Numbered from the stretch's first letter, positions 9,616 through 20,880 are shown. The stretch is 64,000 bases of DNA from Triatoma infestans (GCA_011037195.1 JAAEAF010004339.1:19997-83996); one strand, 5' to 3'. Program-made: numbers and translations. The notes: generated by a model not told the origin, from the sequence alone.

Positions 9616-10737
9616 TTGCGTTTTATTGCTTGTATTATGTATATAGTCGTAATTTATAGATGGAAGAGAGTAGGTAATGGATTTGTCTCTCTCTCTCTCT
9701 CTATATATATATCTTTATATATATATTATATATGTGTGTGTGTGTGCGTGTGTGTCTACGCTAAGTAGTTGTAAATGCACTAAATGACATTGCAATTCCT
9801 CTTAAGTTGGGTAAAAAATAAAATATTTTGGAATATTTTTGAAAGGTTTTGTTATAATCTCCACAGGCAATGGTAATGATTATAATCTCCACTTAGAGGG
9901 ACATGGATTCTTTATATGATCAGCCTACTACCCATTTGAATATTAATAACTTCATTATAATGTACTAAATGAATAAATAAACATCATGTTATATGTTATG
10001 TTTAGACATGCGTACAAAATGTCTACGTCATTCACACGTGTAATAACATACATGAACAGTAAGTATGTTAAACGTGGACAGACATGTCTCTCCAGAGAAT
10101 ATATTCCTAGATCTGGCTCACCGTGGAGGATGAAGTGTGTTGCTTCAATTGGATGATACAGAAATATAACCTATATATAATATTAAACCCTGTTGTAATT
10201 TCGAATATAATCCACTCTCCTATTCCACCGTCCTTGCTTTGCCTTACCGTCCATGTGTTGCCTTTTTTTTTAGCTTTGGTTTAATACACATTTGTTTACT
10301 ATTTACTTACCCAGGTCATAGGTTACAATAGACAGGTCATAGATCACTAGGCTTTTCAAGGGCCCTCAATTTTCTACAAATTAGAATATATTTTAGGGAC
10401 AGGTTGTATGACAGGGCTATCTATCGTCAGTATCCATAAAAACTCTTAGATGCCTCAGTAAGTCTCTAAAAATCTCCATTTTGCTAGGAAAATATTTATA
10501 ATTTGATAGGTTTATATCAATGCAGCTAGAAGAAAATCAAGAAGAAGCATATCTGGGATATTGATTTTCTTCGAAATTTGAATTCTATCAATCCATTCAA
10601 TGCACTTGACTATTATACAAATGATAGAACCATAAATTGTACCGAAGTGCCACTTTAGGAGAAAGCTTTAACATTGCTACTTCCCAAAAAGACACCAAAA
10701 ACAAAATTTTTTAAGCAATACTAATTGCGATTTATAC
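9616..10737. other. AT-rich DNA with CT/TA/GT microsatellite
   Basis: A compound microsatellite, (CT)n then (TA)n then (GT)n, lies at about 9684-9755. The rest shows no gene or repeat that I recognise. Confidence 0.55.
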
Positions 10738-11465
10738 TTCCTCTCAGTTAGAAGAAGTATGGTGGTCGTGTGAAATTTTCAAAATTATGTCATTTTCACC
10801 CGGAAATACTGTTTTGAAGTGCCCGTCAACCCGAAAAAGGGGTTTTAGAGATTAGTCTGTGTTCTGTGACTGTGAACAAAACTCTCAAAACCAAACAAAT
10901 CGCAGCAAGCTCAAACTTGGTATTCCAAGTTTAGATGTACCAGCAACCGCATGTGACACGAAAGTTTTGATCAAAATCCACCAACCGGAAGTTGCGATTT
11001 TACTGAATATTTGAGAATTGATTTTAAGAGATTTTGGGAGAAGGATGGGGTTATGTTTTCACACCTAAAGTACCATTTCAAATTATTATATGATTCTATC
11101 ATCTAGACAGTATTAATTAGAAATAAATGTATTGCCAAACCACGAGTCTGAAGAAATTAAGACATTACTGAACAATTTTTTTTATAGATTTTTCGTCATT
11201 TCCTTTACAGAGACGCCAACGGGTTCCATTAAACTTGTGACACTGATTATACAGATAGAGACTTATCACTTTGTTGAAATTTTTTCCCGAGAAATAGAGG
11301 TTTTGGTATATATAGAGGTTTTGGCGAACTGGTAGGACATGCTCCCTCCAAGAACATTGAGACTAAAACATTTAGTGAAAAGTATAAGCTTGAGGAGTTT
11401 GTCAATTGGAACTATGCAAATTGCAGTAAGGGAAAGTCGTGTGAGTGTTTCACACCAGATTTTTT
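10738..11465 (+). mobile_element. HINE-like repeat copy
   Basis: Runs from the ACTTCCTCTCAGTTAGAAGAAG variant of the 5' end to the 3' end AGTAAGGGAAAGTCGTGTGAG followed by the TTCACACCAGAT hairpin. It contains CAACCGGAAGT and the ATCATCTAGACAGTATTAAT block. About 730 bp, one internal unit fewer than the copy at 1066. Confidence 0.7.
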
Positions 11466-11591
11466 TTTCATATGATTTAATTTGTTTCATTGTACATGTG
11501 ATTTAAATTTATTTTATATAACAAATATTATTTTCCAAACCATAACTGAGATTTATTCCAATCTCAACCCATACTTAATTGTAAACAGATC

Positions 11592-11948
11592 GTGAGAGAG
11601 AGAGAGAAAGCACTCCCTCCTCTCGCCCAGAGTTACCCGAAAGGCGGTACTACACCCATTATAGAAAAGTATCGCTACCTCCAGGACGGATCACAATACA
11701 TACCCGGTTCAACGGTAACGGAAACAAGGCAGCAAAAGCTATACTTAATATTTACATTAGCAGCTACATCAAACAGACCACCACCACTGAGCCTTCAAGC
11801 GCACGACAACTATGGATTAACTCCCATTCACGCTCACTACAATGTATTGGCGAATGAGCTTCAACTTCGAAAGTGCAGCTTCTCCCACCTACAATCTTCT
11901 CTAGCGGTACAAGAAATGGGAATAAAAAGCCAACCATCTGATGACTAA
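11592..11948 (+). other. Unrecognised open frame of about 118 codons
   Basis: Slightly more GC-rich than its surroundings and open for 357 bp, with a Pro- and Gln-rich composition. I recognise no domain. It begins inside a GAGA tract and ends 40 bp from a foldback MITE. It may be the edge of an unidentified element rather than a gene; there is no visible promoter or splice-site context. Confidence 0.2.
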
Positions 11949-11989
11949 CATTTAGTCGCCAGAACAACTTTAACTAGTCTGAAACTTGG

Positions 11990-12186
11990 AAGGACATTTT
12001 CCTTGATAGCTTCATGTTATGCCATTCACCGGTTTCGGACGTTTGCCTAACATCAAATGATGCTTTCCAGCTCTGTGGACCCTAACTGCAATAACTACCC
12101 AGCCAATAAGGCTAGGTATCTGTTGATGAGCGAACGTCTGAAACCGGTGAATGGCCATAAAATGAAGCTATCACGGAAAATATCCG
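11990..12186. mobile_element. Small foldback MITE
   Basis: About 65 bp arms at 11992-12054 and 12121-12184 are inverse copies: GATAGCTTCAT..CCATTCACCGGTTTC on the left and GAAACCGGTGAATGG..ATGAAGCTATC on the right, around a unique core of about 65 bp. A fragment of one arm (TTGAAACCGGTCGATGATC...AAATAAAGCTC) occurs again near 22090-22130. No coding capacity. Confidence 0.7.
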
Positions 12187-12598
12187 TGACAGATAAAAAT
12201 TTCCAAAAATGAACGATTCACCAAAAACAGTTACACTAGCAAACTATCTTTAGCCACATCGCTCCGCAAACGATCGACATCAGCCAACAAAGCTACACCA
12301 TTATCACTCTCATCACTCTTCGCCCTGTCACTCTACCCTACTACACATACTCACCTCTCTTTACTCAACAAATCGATAAAATATAAAACTGTATTTTGTG
12401 TAGGAGTGAGTTTTTTTTTGTTTCATTACATTTGTTTCTTCAGTTCACCATCATCAATATTAAATCCTGCTAAACATTACAATAGCTATAATTTAGTGAA
12501 ATGTGTAAACCTAAAATATCAATGTCGAATACAAAAATAATAATTAAAAACATGTCATATTTATAATAATGAAATTCTGAATATTTAAATTAAATATT
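12187..12598. other. Intergenic DNA, no gene seen
   Basis: No open frame or repeat recognised. It ends in the AT-rich target of the LTR retrotransposon that follows. Confidence 0.5.
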
Positions 12599-12765
12599 AT
12601 ATTGTAACAACAGTTCTCCGCCCGGCCACCAGGTTTGCACCAAGTGGACCTTTCACTAGGGAGCACACCCCCACTACACTAGGACTCTCCTACTCCACTA
12701 CAGAGGGGAGAACTTTCACCGGCTAGACCCGCCTACTGGACACCATCCCTACCACCTCAGAATAG

Positions 12766-12773
12766 TATATAAG
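12766..12773 (+). promoter_or_regulatory. LTR TATA box
   Basis: TATATAAG, 163 bp into the LTR, the only good TATA match there and at a position suited to the U3/R boundary. The 3' LTR has the same motif at the matching place. Confidence 0.6.
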
Positions 12774-12884
12774 GGGCCATCCACGACCAGAATAATCGGA
12801 GAGAGAGAAGTACTCGGCGATTAGAAACTCTTCTAATAGTTTTGGCGCTAGCTAGGCAGGCCCTTAACTAACTTCTCAGAGCAT

Positions 12885-13055
12885 CTGCGCTAGGCAAGAG
12901 AGCCAGGCCGTTTACTCATCCAGCGATCACCGTTTCAAGACATCTGCGCTAGGCAGGAGAGCCAGGCCGTTTGTTCGTACAACGATCACCGATAAGTAGT
13001 GTGCGCTAGGCAAGAGGGCAAGGCCACTCTACTCGACGAGCGACGATTGACAATC
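12885..13055 (+). repeat. Three tandem ~58 bp units in the LTR leader
   Basis: TGCGCTAGGCAAGAG followed by GCCAGGCC occurs at about 12885, 12944 and 13001, each followed by a variant of a GCGATCACCG-like segment. A shorter related copy (GGCGCTAGCTAGGCAGGCCC) lies just upstream. The units fall downstream of the TATA box, so they should be in the RNA leader. They may serve packaging or translation; that is inference. Confidence 0.75.
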
Positions 13056-13240
13056 TGTGTCACTCCCTGAGCGAACAGATTGGTCAAAGCAACCATTTAC
13101 TGTATATGCTTTTCAGAATATATGTAACATTTTACTAAGTGTGCTTTGACATTTACTGGGTGTATTTTATTTGCAGAATCACGAATCCTAATTCCCCACA
13201 CCCCCGGGATATTTATTTCTGGGAGTGTGTTATAAAAGAA

Positions 13241-13771
13241 ATGGCGCCCAAACGTGCAGCACGAGCTCTAGAACGACCATCGACGGAGCGACAGCCCAGC
13301 CCCGAATTAGGAGACATAAGCATGCAGCTCACCCCAGAGATGTTGCAGCAGCTGATACGAGGCATCAATCAAGACAGGCAGACCCAGCAGTCTGGCCTAA
13401 TGATTGGGTGTACCGCACGCTACGGAGGAAAACCAGGAGAGGACCTGGATGTCTTCATCTCCGCAGCAGAGACGTACAAGGAAGCAGCCCGAGTGAGTGA
13501 CAACCACGCATTAGCCGCACTGCCCATGCTACTCACAGACGTTGCAGGAACTTGGTGGCTCGGAGAGAAGGAAACCACCACAACATGGCCTGACGCCATA
13601 CAGCAGCTGAGGCGAACTTTTGGACCTAGGAAGTCCAACGATCAGCTGTACCGAGAGTTTTTCAACACGCCGCAGGACAACAAGACCAGCACGGACCAGT
13701 TTGTCTGCAGCAAGCGAGCAATACTTGCTCAAATCACCCGGCTCTGGACATCCATGTTCAGCTGGACATGA
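13241..13771 (+). pseudogene. gag: gag, N-terminal part (capsid), frameshifted
   Basis: The capsid-forming protein of the element. The frame is open from before the LTR end, but the sensible start is the ATG at 13241 (MAPKRAARAL), just after the LTR. The central region (GGKPGEDLDVFISAAETY, then AGTWWLGEK and FNTPQ..TSTDQFV) has the pattern of the retrotransposon gag capsid domain. The frame ends at a TGA at 13769 in the middle of that domain. The matching continuation lies in the next frame, showing a loss of one base around 13735-13750. No canonical slippery heptamer is visible there, so I read this as damage rather than programmed frameshifting. Confidence 0.8.
13242..13259 (+). other. Primer-binding site (tRNA-Lys type), overlapping gag start
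   Basis: TGGCGCCCAA begins 8 bp after the 5' LTR and then continues ACGTGCAGC. The complement of a tRNA-Lys(CUU) 3' end is TGGCGCCCAACGTGGGGC, so the first 10 bases match and the ACGTG is offset by one base. The site starts at the second base of the gag ATG (13241). Confidence 0.7.
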
Positions 13772-16700
13772 CCTATGCGGTACTCCATCCCAGGTTAAGG
13801 ACCCGCATCAGGAGGGAAACTGTCGATACCTTCTGGGCACTCGTGCAAGAGGCCAGACGTATCGAGCAGTATGAGGACCCAGCACCAGCAGCAAAGAAGC
13901 CAAACGAGAGGACAGGTGGCACTACCAGGTGTGACTACTGTGGCATCAGAGGCCACTATCAGAAGGACTGCAGGAAGGCAAAGGCAGCCCACCCGCACAA
14001 GCAGCAGCCTACAGCACAGGCGGCCTACAGTTGTTTTGGTTGCAACAGACCGGGAGTATACAGGAGGAACTGCCCGGACTGCAACCAAACGAAGACGCAG
14101 CAAGAAAGAACAGGCTCTTTCTGTGCTGCCCACATACAGATCCGCACCCGGCAGAGGCCAGCACTCAGCTTTGCCGTGTGGAACCTAGAGGGCACTGGCT
14201 TTGTAGACACAGGAGCCAAGACCAGTATAGGCAGCCACCAGCTGCAGACCCTGCTAGAAGAACGAGGACATCCCCTCACCCTAACAACTGCTACAGTGAC
14301 GCTAGCAGACGGAGAAGAAACAACGCAGCAGGTTGCACAGACGCAACTGCCAGTCAAACTGAAGGGAAGGACAATCCCGACCAGTTTCACATTCTTCCCG
14401 GGAGCCCGGAACACCCAGACGTTGCTCGGAATAGACGTCATTGAGGACGCTGGACTTATATTGGATTTTGGAGAACACAGGTGGAGGTTTCATGACAACC
14501 CCACACTCTACCCATTCACCAGAAAGGACAAGCCAGCACCACCACAGTTACAGATGGACACTGTGACTATGACACCGCAGCCAGCACTACTCAGCCCACT
14601 GCCGCTGACTCCAGTAAAAGGAGACACACAAGTTCCTAGGGAAACCCAGAACACGGTTGTGAAGGTACCACAACCCACATCAGGAAGAATACAGATGGAC
14701 ACTGTGACTATGACACCGCAGCCAGCACTACTCAGCCCACTGCCGCTGACTCCAGTGAAAGGAGACACACGAGTTTATAGAGAAACTCAGACCACGGTTG
14801 TGAAGGTACCACAACCCACATCAGAAAGGATCAGCCCACCGCCGCTGACTCCAGGAGCAGAAGACACACGAGTTTATGGAACAACTCAGGAAGCGATTGT
14901 GCAGACGCCACGATTCAGGACAACCATGGTCAGCCCGCTACCACCCACACCAACAAGAACGCTAGTAGAGATGGAAGCTACCGAAGAGGCCATACTCGGA
15001 GGCTATGGACCCTCACCACCGGTACAACAGGACACCACCAGGGGTAGGTGGATAATACACCGTTGCGAGCCCACCGAAAGGACTCACCACACGCCCACCA
15101 GGCATAGCCATCTAGACTTCCATAGGGTATGGGCGGATGACACCCTATGGCCATCGGAGGAGCAACTACAGCTTTTCACCATAGACGTGGAGCTTAGAAA
15201 AGACGAAGGCACCCGGCTCACCCGAGCACAACAGGAGCAGGCTAATGAGATACTTGCTGCTCACGAGGACGTGTTTGGAATTCCTACAGAGCCTACGCCA
15301 CACGCAGAACACAGGATAGACACCGGAGAGGCATCACCTATAGCAGCACCGCCATACCGGCTATCACCTAGCAGACGTCACATCTTGGAACAGGAGATTT
15401 CCCAGATGCTGGACGGGCGGATCATCGAGCCCTGCGACAGTGAATGGACCTCACCTGTCGTCATGGTGCCCAAGAAGGACAACACGTACAGGCTATGCAT
15501 TGACTACAGGAAGTTGAATGCAGTCACTAAAGCAGATCATTATCCACTGCCACGGATAGATGACATCTTGCACACTGCTAAAGGGACGCAGTATATGAGC
15601 ACGCTAGACCTCAGAGCAGGGTACTGGCAGATCAAGGTGAAACTAGAGGATCGAGATAAAACCTGTTTCATCACACCTTTTGGAACCTACCGGTTTAACA
15701 GAATGCCATTCGGCTTACGCAACGCACCAGCCACCTTTCAGAGACTTATGGACAAGTTTCGAACTGGACTCAGCCACATCACACTGCTAGTCTACCTAGA
15801 CGACCTAATAGTGCTCTCACCAGGCTACGAGGAGCATCTATCAGACCTACAAGAGGTATTTCAGCATCTAGAGAAGTACAAGCTGAAGGCCAACCGGCCC
15901 AAATGCCACTTCTGCTGCGAACGAATCAAGTACCTAGGCCACGTGATTACGCCTAGAGGATTCACCCCCGATCCAGAGAAGATCGAAGCTATACTCAAGA
16001 GACCCGCACCGAGGAACGTAAAGGAACTTAAGAGTTTCCTTCAGACCTGCTCGTGGTACCGACGATTCATCCCAGACTTTGCCAAGATCGCTCGACCGAT
16101 GACCTTGCTCACCAGGAAAGCCGCCACATGGACATGGACCACCGACCAAGCAGATGGATTTGACCAGCTAAAGAAACTACTGACGTCAGCACCCATCCTC
16201 CAGCCTGCCGATGAGACTCGCCCCTTCACTATCAAAACCGACGCTAGTGCTTATGCTATTGGAGCAGTCTTAGTCCAGGGGGAGAAAGAAGAAGAACATC
16301 CCGTGGAGTACGCCAGCCGCCTGCTTACAGCGCCTGAGAGAAACTACACGACGACCGAACGAGAAGCACTCGCCTTAGTATGGGCAGTCTTCAAGTTCAG
16401 AGGATATATCGAGGCCAGCCCCACGTTGATAGTCACAGACCACCAACCACTACAGTGGCTGATGACCCTGAAATCACCTACAGGCCGACTCGCCCGTTGG
16501 GCCCTGCAATTACAACCCTACGTATTTCAGATCAAATACACACCCGGAAGGAGCAACGCAGTGGCCGACACGTTATCAAGGCCCCCTGAAGAAGAGAATT
16601 ACGCAGTCTGTACCCTCACTATAGACATGCCGAGGAGAAGCGCTACGGAGATCCGGGAAGAACAGTCCAAGGATCCCGAGCTGAAGAAAATACTAGACGC

Positions 16701-16836
16701 CTTCACCGATCCAGAGCAAGATGGTGAAGCAGCTAGATGGTCCGCCAGAGGTTATCTAATATCGAATGGTTGCCTTTACAGATACGCCACCGACGAGGAG
16801 GTGGACAACGCACTGTTCCAGTACACGAACGAGTAG
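13768..16836 (+). pseudogene. pol: gag C-terminus, protease, reverse transcriptase and RNase H
   Basis: One long frame of 1022 codons. It starts inside the capsid C-terminus, then has zinc knuckles CDYCGIRGHYQKDC (residues 55-68, intact CX2CX4HX4C) and CFGCNRPGVYRRNC (89-102, His replaced by Tyr). The aspartic protease motif VDTGA is at 146-150. A Pro-rich linker with a 47-residue repeat follows. Reverse transcriptase shows YRLCIDYRKLNAVTK, STLDLRAGYWQI and the catalytic YLDD at 676-679. RNase H shows KTDASAYAIGAVL (Asp825), YTTTEREALALVWA and VTDHQPLQWL. The frame stops at 16836, just before integrase, because of a one-base deletion near 16813. Gag and pol appear to share a frame in the ancestor. 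Confidence 0.88.
14551..14832 (+). repeat. Tandem 141 bp repeat in the protease-RT linker
   Basis: The segment starting CAGATGGACACTGTGACTATG at 14551 recurs at 14692, a period of 141 bp (47 codons, frame-preserving). A third, shorter and diverged unit starts near 14829 (ATCAGCCCACCGCCGCTGAC). The encoded peptide is rich in Pro, Thr and Gln. Repeat number is likely to vary between copies. Confidence 0.85.
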
Positions 16837-17954
16837 CTATACTAAAGGAGTACCACGATGCGCCCACAGCAGGACATAACGGTATTCACAAGACCTACCA
16901 GAGGATAATTCAGCATTATTACTGGCCAGGAATGCGACACAGCATTGAAGAGTATATACGAGCTTGCACGACATGCCAGAGGTACAAGGCATCCAACTTG
17001 AAGCCCGCAGGACTACTCAGGACCCCACCAATGAACCAGCGATTCGAAGTCATCGCCGTAGACTTATTCGGTCCCTTACCCGAATCAGTCGAAAGGTACA
17101 AGTGGATATTAGTCATCGAGGACACAGCATCCCGATGGATAGAGCTTTTTCCCTTACAAGAAGCTACGGCACAGCGCTGCGGAGAACTACTACTAAACGA
17201 GTTCTTCTTACGATACGGAATACCAAGGAAGATGATCAGCGACAATGGAACGCAGTTCATCAGTCACGTGATGCAGTACATCACCTTCTGTTTAGGCATT
17301 ACACAAGCCTTTACACCAGTCTACCACCCGGCAGCGAACCCCGTGGAGAGACGAAACCGAGAACTGAAGACGCAGTTAGCTATCCTCGTAGGAGAAGACC
17401 ACAGCGATTGGCCAAGGAGACTGCCCGCTATCAGATTCGCTCTCAACACCGCTGAATGCCAGGCTACCAAGATGACGCCTGCATACTTAACGTTTGGAAG
17501 AGAATTACGGACCCCCGCAGAGATCCAACATGACTTAAGAGAAGTCATCTCTTCAGAGAATTTCATCGCCGAAATCACGCCAGCCCTCTCGCGCATGGCA
17601 GACACCTACTATAGAGCCCGAGACAACCATGAAACGGCTCAGGACCGGCAGAAGAAATACGCAGACCAACGAGCACGTCCCGGACCCCAGTACGCGCCCG
17701 GAGACCGCGTGTGGATCACTACCCACACACAGAGCAGTAAGACGAAAGGACGAACAGCCAAGTTCGCTCCACGAAGGGACGGACCCTACGTCATTCTACA
17801 CGCACAGGGACCCGTCAGCTATGAAGTAGCAGCCGAAGACAACCCGACGATACCACTGGGCAAATACCACGTGTCAAGCCTGACGCCCTGCACCGCAGAC
17901 GCCCAGGAGAAGCCAATCCGAAGGTTAAGGAAGAGAGGCCGACCACGCCATTGA
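16815..17954 (+). pseudogene. Integrase, separated from pol by a frameshift
   Basis: The frame is open from 16737, but homology starts only at about 16815 (VPVHERVAILKEYHD). The zinc-binding HHCC domain follows (AGHNGIHKTYQRII..ACTTCQRYK). The catalytic core has Asp109 (AVDLFGPLP), Asp169 (ISDNGTQF) and Glu204 (NPVERRNREL), counting from 16737, with the 34-residue spacing of a DD35E enzyme. The C-terminal part has YAPGDRVWI and RRDGPYVIL, a GPY/F-type module. It inserts the cDNA into the host chromosome. Not expressed in frame with pol in this copy. Confidence 0.88.
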
Positions 17955-17989
17955 TGTGAGCTCAGCCATTGCAAGCAACACCTGAGCTC

Positions 17990-18000
17990 AAGGGGGAGGA
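17990..18000 (+). other. Polypurine tract
   Basis: AAGGGGGAGGA directly abuts the 3' LTR and is the expected primer for plus-strand DNA synthesis. A short inverted pair (TGAGCTCAG and CTGAGCTCA) flanks the stretch between the integrase stop and the tract. Confidence 0.85.
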
Positions 18001-18632
18001 TGTAACAACAGTTCTCCGCCCGGCCACCAGGTTTGCACCAAGTGGACCTTTCACTAGGGAGCACACCCCCACTACACTAGGACTCTCCTACTCCACTACA
18101 GAGGGGAGAACTTTCACCGGCTAGACCCGCCTACTGGACACCATCCCTACCACCTCAGAATCGTATATAAGGGGCCATCCACGACCAGAATAATCAGAGG
18201 GAGAGAAGTACTCAGCGATTAGAAACTCTTCTAATAGTTTTGGCGCTAGCTAGGCAGGCCCTTAACTAACTTCTCAGAGCATCTGCGCTAGGCAAGAGAG
18301 CCAGGCCGTTTACTCATCCAGCGATCCCCGTTTCAAGACATCTGCGCTAGGCAGGAGAGCCAGGCCGTTTGTTCGTACAACAATCACCGATAAGTAGTGT
18401 GCGCTAGGCAAGAGGGCCAGGCCACTCTACTCGACGAGCGACGATTGACAATCTGTGTCACTCCCTGAGCGAACAGATTGGTCATAGCAACCATTTACTG
18501 TATATGCTTTTCAGAATATATGTAACATTTTACTAAGTGTGCTTTGACATTTACTGGGTGTATTTTATTTTGCAGAATCACGAATCCTAGTTCCCCACAC
18601 CCCCGGGATATTTATTCTGGGAGTGTGTTATA
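18001..18632 (+). repeat. 3' LTR
   Basis: Same length and ends as the 5' LTR, with scattered substitutions and two compensating one-base indels near the end. It is followed by the ATAT target duplicate. Confidence 0.93.
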
Positions 18633-18636
18633 ATAT

Positions 18637-18959
18637 TGACTGAACTATATCAAAATAATATTAATTAAAATAAAAGCAAAAACAAAAGTAGACTATTAAT
18701 TTAAAATTAATAATATGTATATAAAAATAGAGGGTATTATACTGAGGGATCGGGGGAGATAGAGAAAGCTGATAACTATCTGCGGAAGGAGATAAAGCCT
18801 GAAAGAGGAGCAGATCTACCCTCTAGTTTAATCTGATTGAATTTGCCTATTTATGTTTGGTGGGAGGTCCTACTGTATACACAATATGGGGTGTTATAAC
18901 ACTACAATATGAAGATGAAAACCAGTGGATAGGGTCTCACACCACAGGAAACTTTAACT
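18637..18959. other. Intergenic DNA, no gene seen
   Basis: AT-rich flank of the LTR element, with a purine-rich stretch around 18745-18815. Nothing recognised. Confidence 0.5.
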
Positions 18960-19280
18960 GCATGTTTAGTTTTATTCAGTGCTATATCAACGGCAGAATA
19001 TAATCTTGGAAAATTACTAGTTATTTGAAGAAAACATTACAAAACAGCTGCCCCAAAATTAAATGAATTTTGCCGGAGAAATATTTCAAATAAATGCTAC
19101 TCCCCTTATGTGTGGTCGATATACAAAGTTTAGAGAAAATTGAACCGTTTCGAGAAAATCGCAAATAAAAAGCTTTGACAGATAACTTCTTGTCCGTGAG
19201 ACCCAAACGAAATGTCAAATATGAACTTTCTCCGATTTTCCGTTTTTGAGCTATGCTGAGCTCAATTGTGTATTCTGATA
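18960..19280 (-). mobile_element. HINE-like repeat fragment
   Basis: On the minus strand: TTTTTGAGCTATGC...CGGAGAAAGTTCATATTTGAC, then a TTCTCGAAACGGTTCAATTTTCTCTAAACT block and TTTGAAATATTTCTCCGGCAAAATTC. Neither end of the family is present. Confidence 0.55.
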
Positions 19281-20340
19281 TTTTAAATAATATTTTATTC
19301 TGGAATGATGAATGTCAATTTAGGAATGACTGTAATTTAGATAATGGAATAGTGGTATTTCCGAATATGGGGAGATGAAAATCTAGATATTACATATCGC
19401 GGACACGGTATACAATAATTTTGATAAATGTGTGGTGCGGCCTAAAAGGGTATCAATTTGTAAGTCTGTATTATTGTTACAATCTTACAAATTATTATCT
19501 TCATTTCTTAAGAGAAGTTCTCCACGAATCTGCTTGAAAATGTCCTTTTAGCAAGCCGGCAAATCATGTACTTTCAGTAAGATGAAATTCCAGCTTATCA
19601 TGCAAGAACAATAAGGCGTTATCTATATTGCACCTAGCTGGGTAAATGGATTGGCACAGTCCTATTCAGTGCCCCGCTAGCTCCCCACAAATCTGACCCC
19701 ACTTCTGGAGTATAAAGTTTTTGGCAACTTAAGTAAGTTTAAAGTATTTTGCACCATTGTAAAAGAATTTTAAGAAAGAAATCCGTCCTGATTCTGTTAT
19801 GGGATGCAATCAATGAAAACTGGACAAAAAGGTTGTGTCTGTTGGCAATCGTAGTTGTTTAATAATGGTGCCCATTTTGAACAACTAAAATGAGTATGTT
19901 TTTGCCTTATTTGACTATAAACTGAAAAACAATGTGGAATTATAGCACCCTCCTTCTGGTTGCTATAAGAGTCTTGTTTGTTTGGCCGAAAGAGAAGGAG
20001 AGAGTGTGAACAATAAAGACCAGCCACCAGATCGCTATATTATTTATTGTGTAACAAACAATACGAAAAACTAACAGTAATTTGCTCCAGTATCATTTGT
20101 CATTAGAAGCAATTTAATTAAACTTGTCGTGCCTAGTCACTTTGTAGATAAAAGCTCAATTTGGTGCGTTATGCTAATTTTCGGCCAGTTGTTAATTAGT
20201 TAACATGATAAGCTGTTTATTCGTCCCACAAATACGTAATTGATTCTAATTGCTATTAAATTAAATAGTTAAAACACTTACTTGCTATTAAATATATTAT
20301 TTGTGAACGTACGTTATTTATCCCCCACTACCAAATCCCC
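19281..20340. other. AT-rich DNA, no gene seen
   Basis: Contains short frames only and no shared repeats that I can see. Confidence 0.5.
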
Positions 20341-20344
20341 ACTA

Positions 20345-20880
20345 GTAGCGTTTTGAATTTTCACGAAAACAAATGCTTTGTGGTCTCCTGTGAAAGAAAA
20401 ACAGCGAATGTCTGTTTGTGTGTCTCAAACACGAAAATCGCAACACGCTCAAACTTGATATTTAATGCTCGTACAGCGCATCTGAAAGTCAAAAGCAAGA
20501 GCAAGTTTAGTCAAAATCTATCAACTGGAAATGGCTCGTCTTTATTGAAGTTTTTTGTCTCAGTTTTTCGCCATTTTCTCTAAAATGGCTCCAACGATTT
20601 TTTTTTAAACTTGATAAAGTGTGCAGATACATGCCTGCCACATTTATTTATTTTATTTTTCCGAAAAAATTGATTTTGAGAGCAATGTCTGAAGAGAATT
20701 TATAAATCGCATTTCAAATGTTTTGTTTAGATTTATTGATTGCTCTCTTTTAATCTACAATTTAACTCTTTCATTTATTCTATATATATATTCAATAAAT
20801 GAAAATTTGTCTATTTAATAAATTCTTAATTTTCAGCAAGAGAAAGTCGTGTGAGTGTTTCTCATCAGATTTTTCTTGTT
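20345..20880 (+). mobile_element. HINE-like repeat copy
   Basis: Has a degraded beginning, the TCGCCATTTTCTCTAAAATGG and CCAACGATTTTTTTTTAAACTTG blocks, and a clear 3' end GAGAAAGTCGTGTGAGTGTTTCTCATCAGAT ending near 20870. Confidence 0.65.

Larger units (their letters stand above)
12603..13234 (+). repeat. 5' LTR
   Basis: Begins TGTAAC and ends GTTATA, an imperfect inverted pair. It is the same length as the 3' LTR and nearly identical to it. It contains a TATA box and, downstream, three imperfect tandem units in the transcribed leader. Confidence 0.93.
12603..18632 (+). mobile_element. Ty3/gypsy LTR retrotransposon (gag-pol, no env), 6.03 kb
   Basis: Two 632 bp LTRs (12603-13234 and 18001-18632) bracket gag, protease, reverse transcriptase, RNase H and integrase in the Ty3/gypsy order. 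ATAT lies immediately outside both LTRs (12599-12602 and 18633-18636), a perfect 4 bp target duplication. I count about ten differences between the LTRs, so the insertion is recent. A primer-binding site follows the 5' LTR and a purine tract precedes the 3' LTR. No env frame exists between integrase and the 3' LTR. Two one-base frameshifts, inside gag and between RNase H and integrase, make this copy non-autonomous. GC content is clearly higher than the flanking DNA. Confidence 0.93.

Noticed and set aside
13735..13771. Programmed -1 frameshift or ATGA coupling between the two gypsy frames
   Set aside because: The frame change falls inside the capsid domain, not at a gag/pol boundary, and I see no canonical slippery heptamer; a one-base deletion explains it better.
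14025..14441. Long frames on the opposite strand of the gypsy pol region
   Set aside because: Shadows of the GC-richer pol coding sequence; no recognisable domain.
17955..18000. env gene in the first gypsy element
   Set aside because: Only 46 bp lie between the integrase stop and the 3' LTR.
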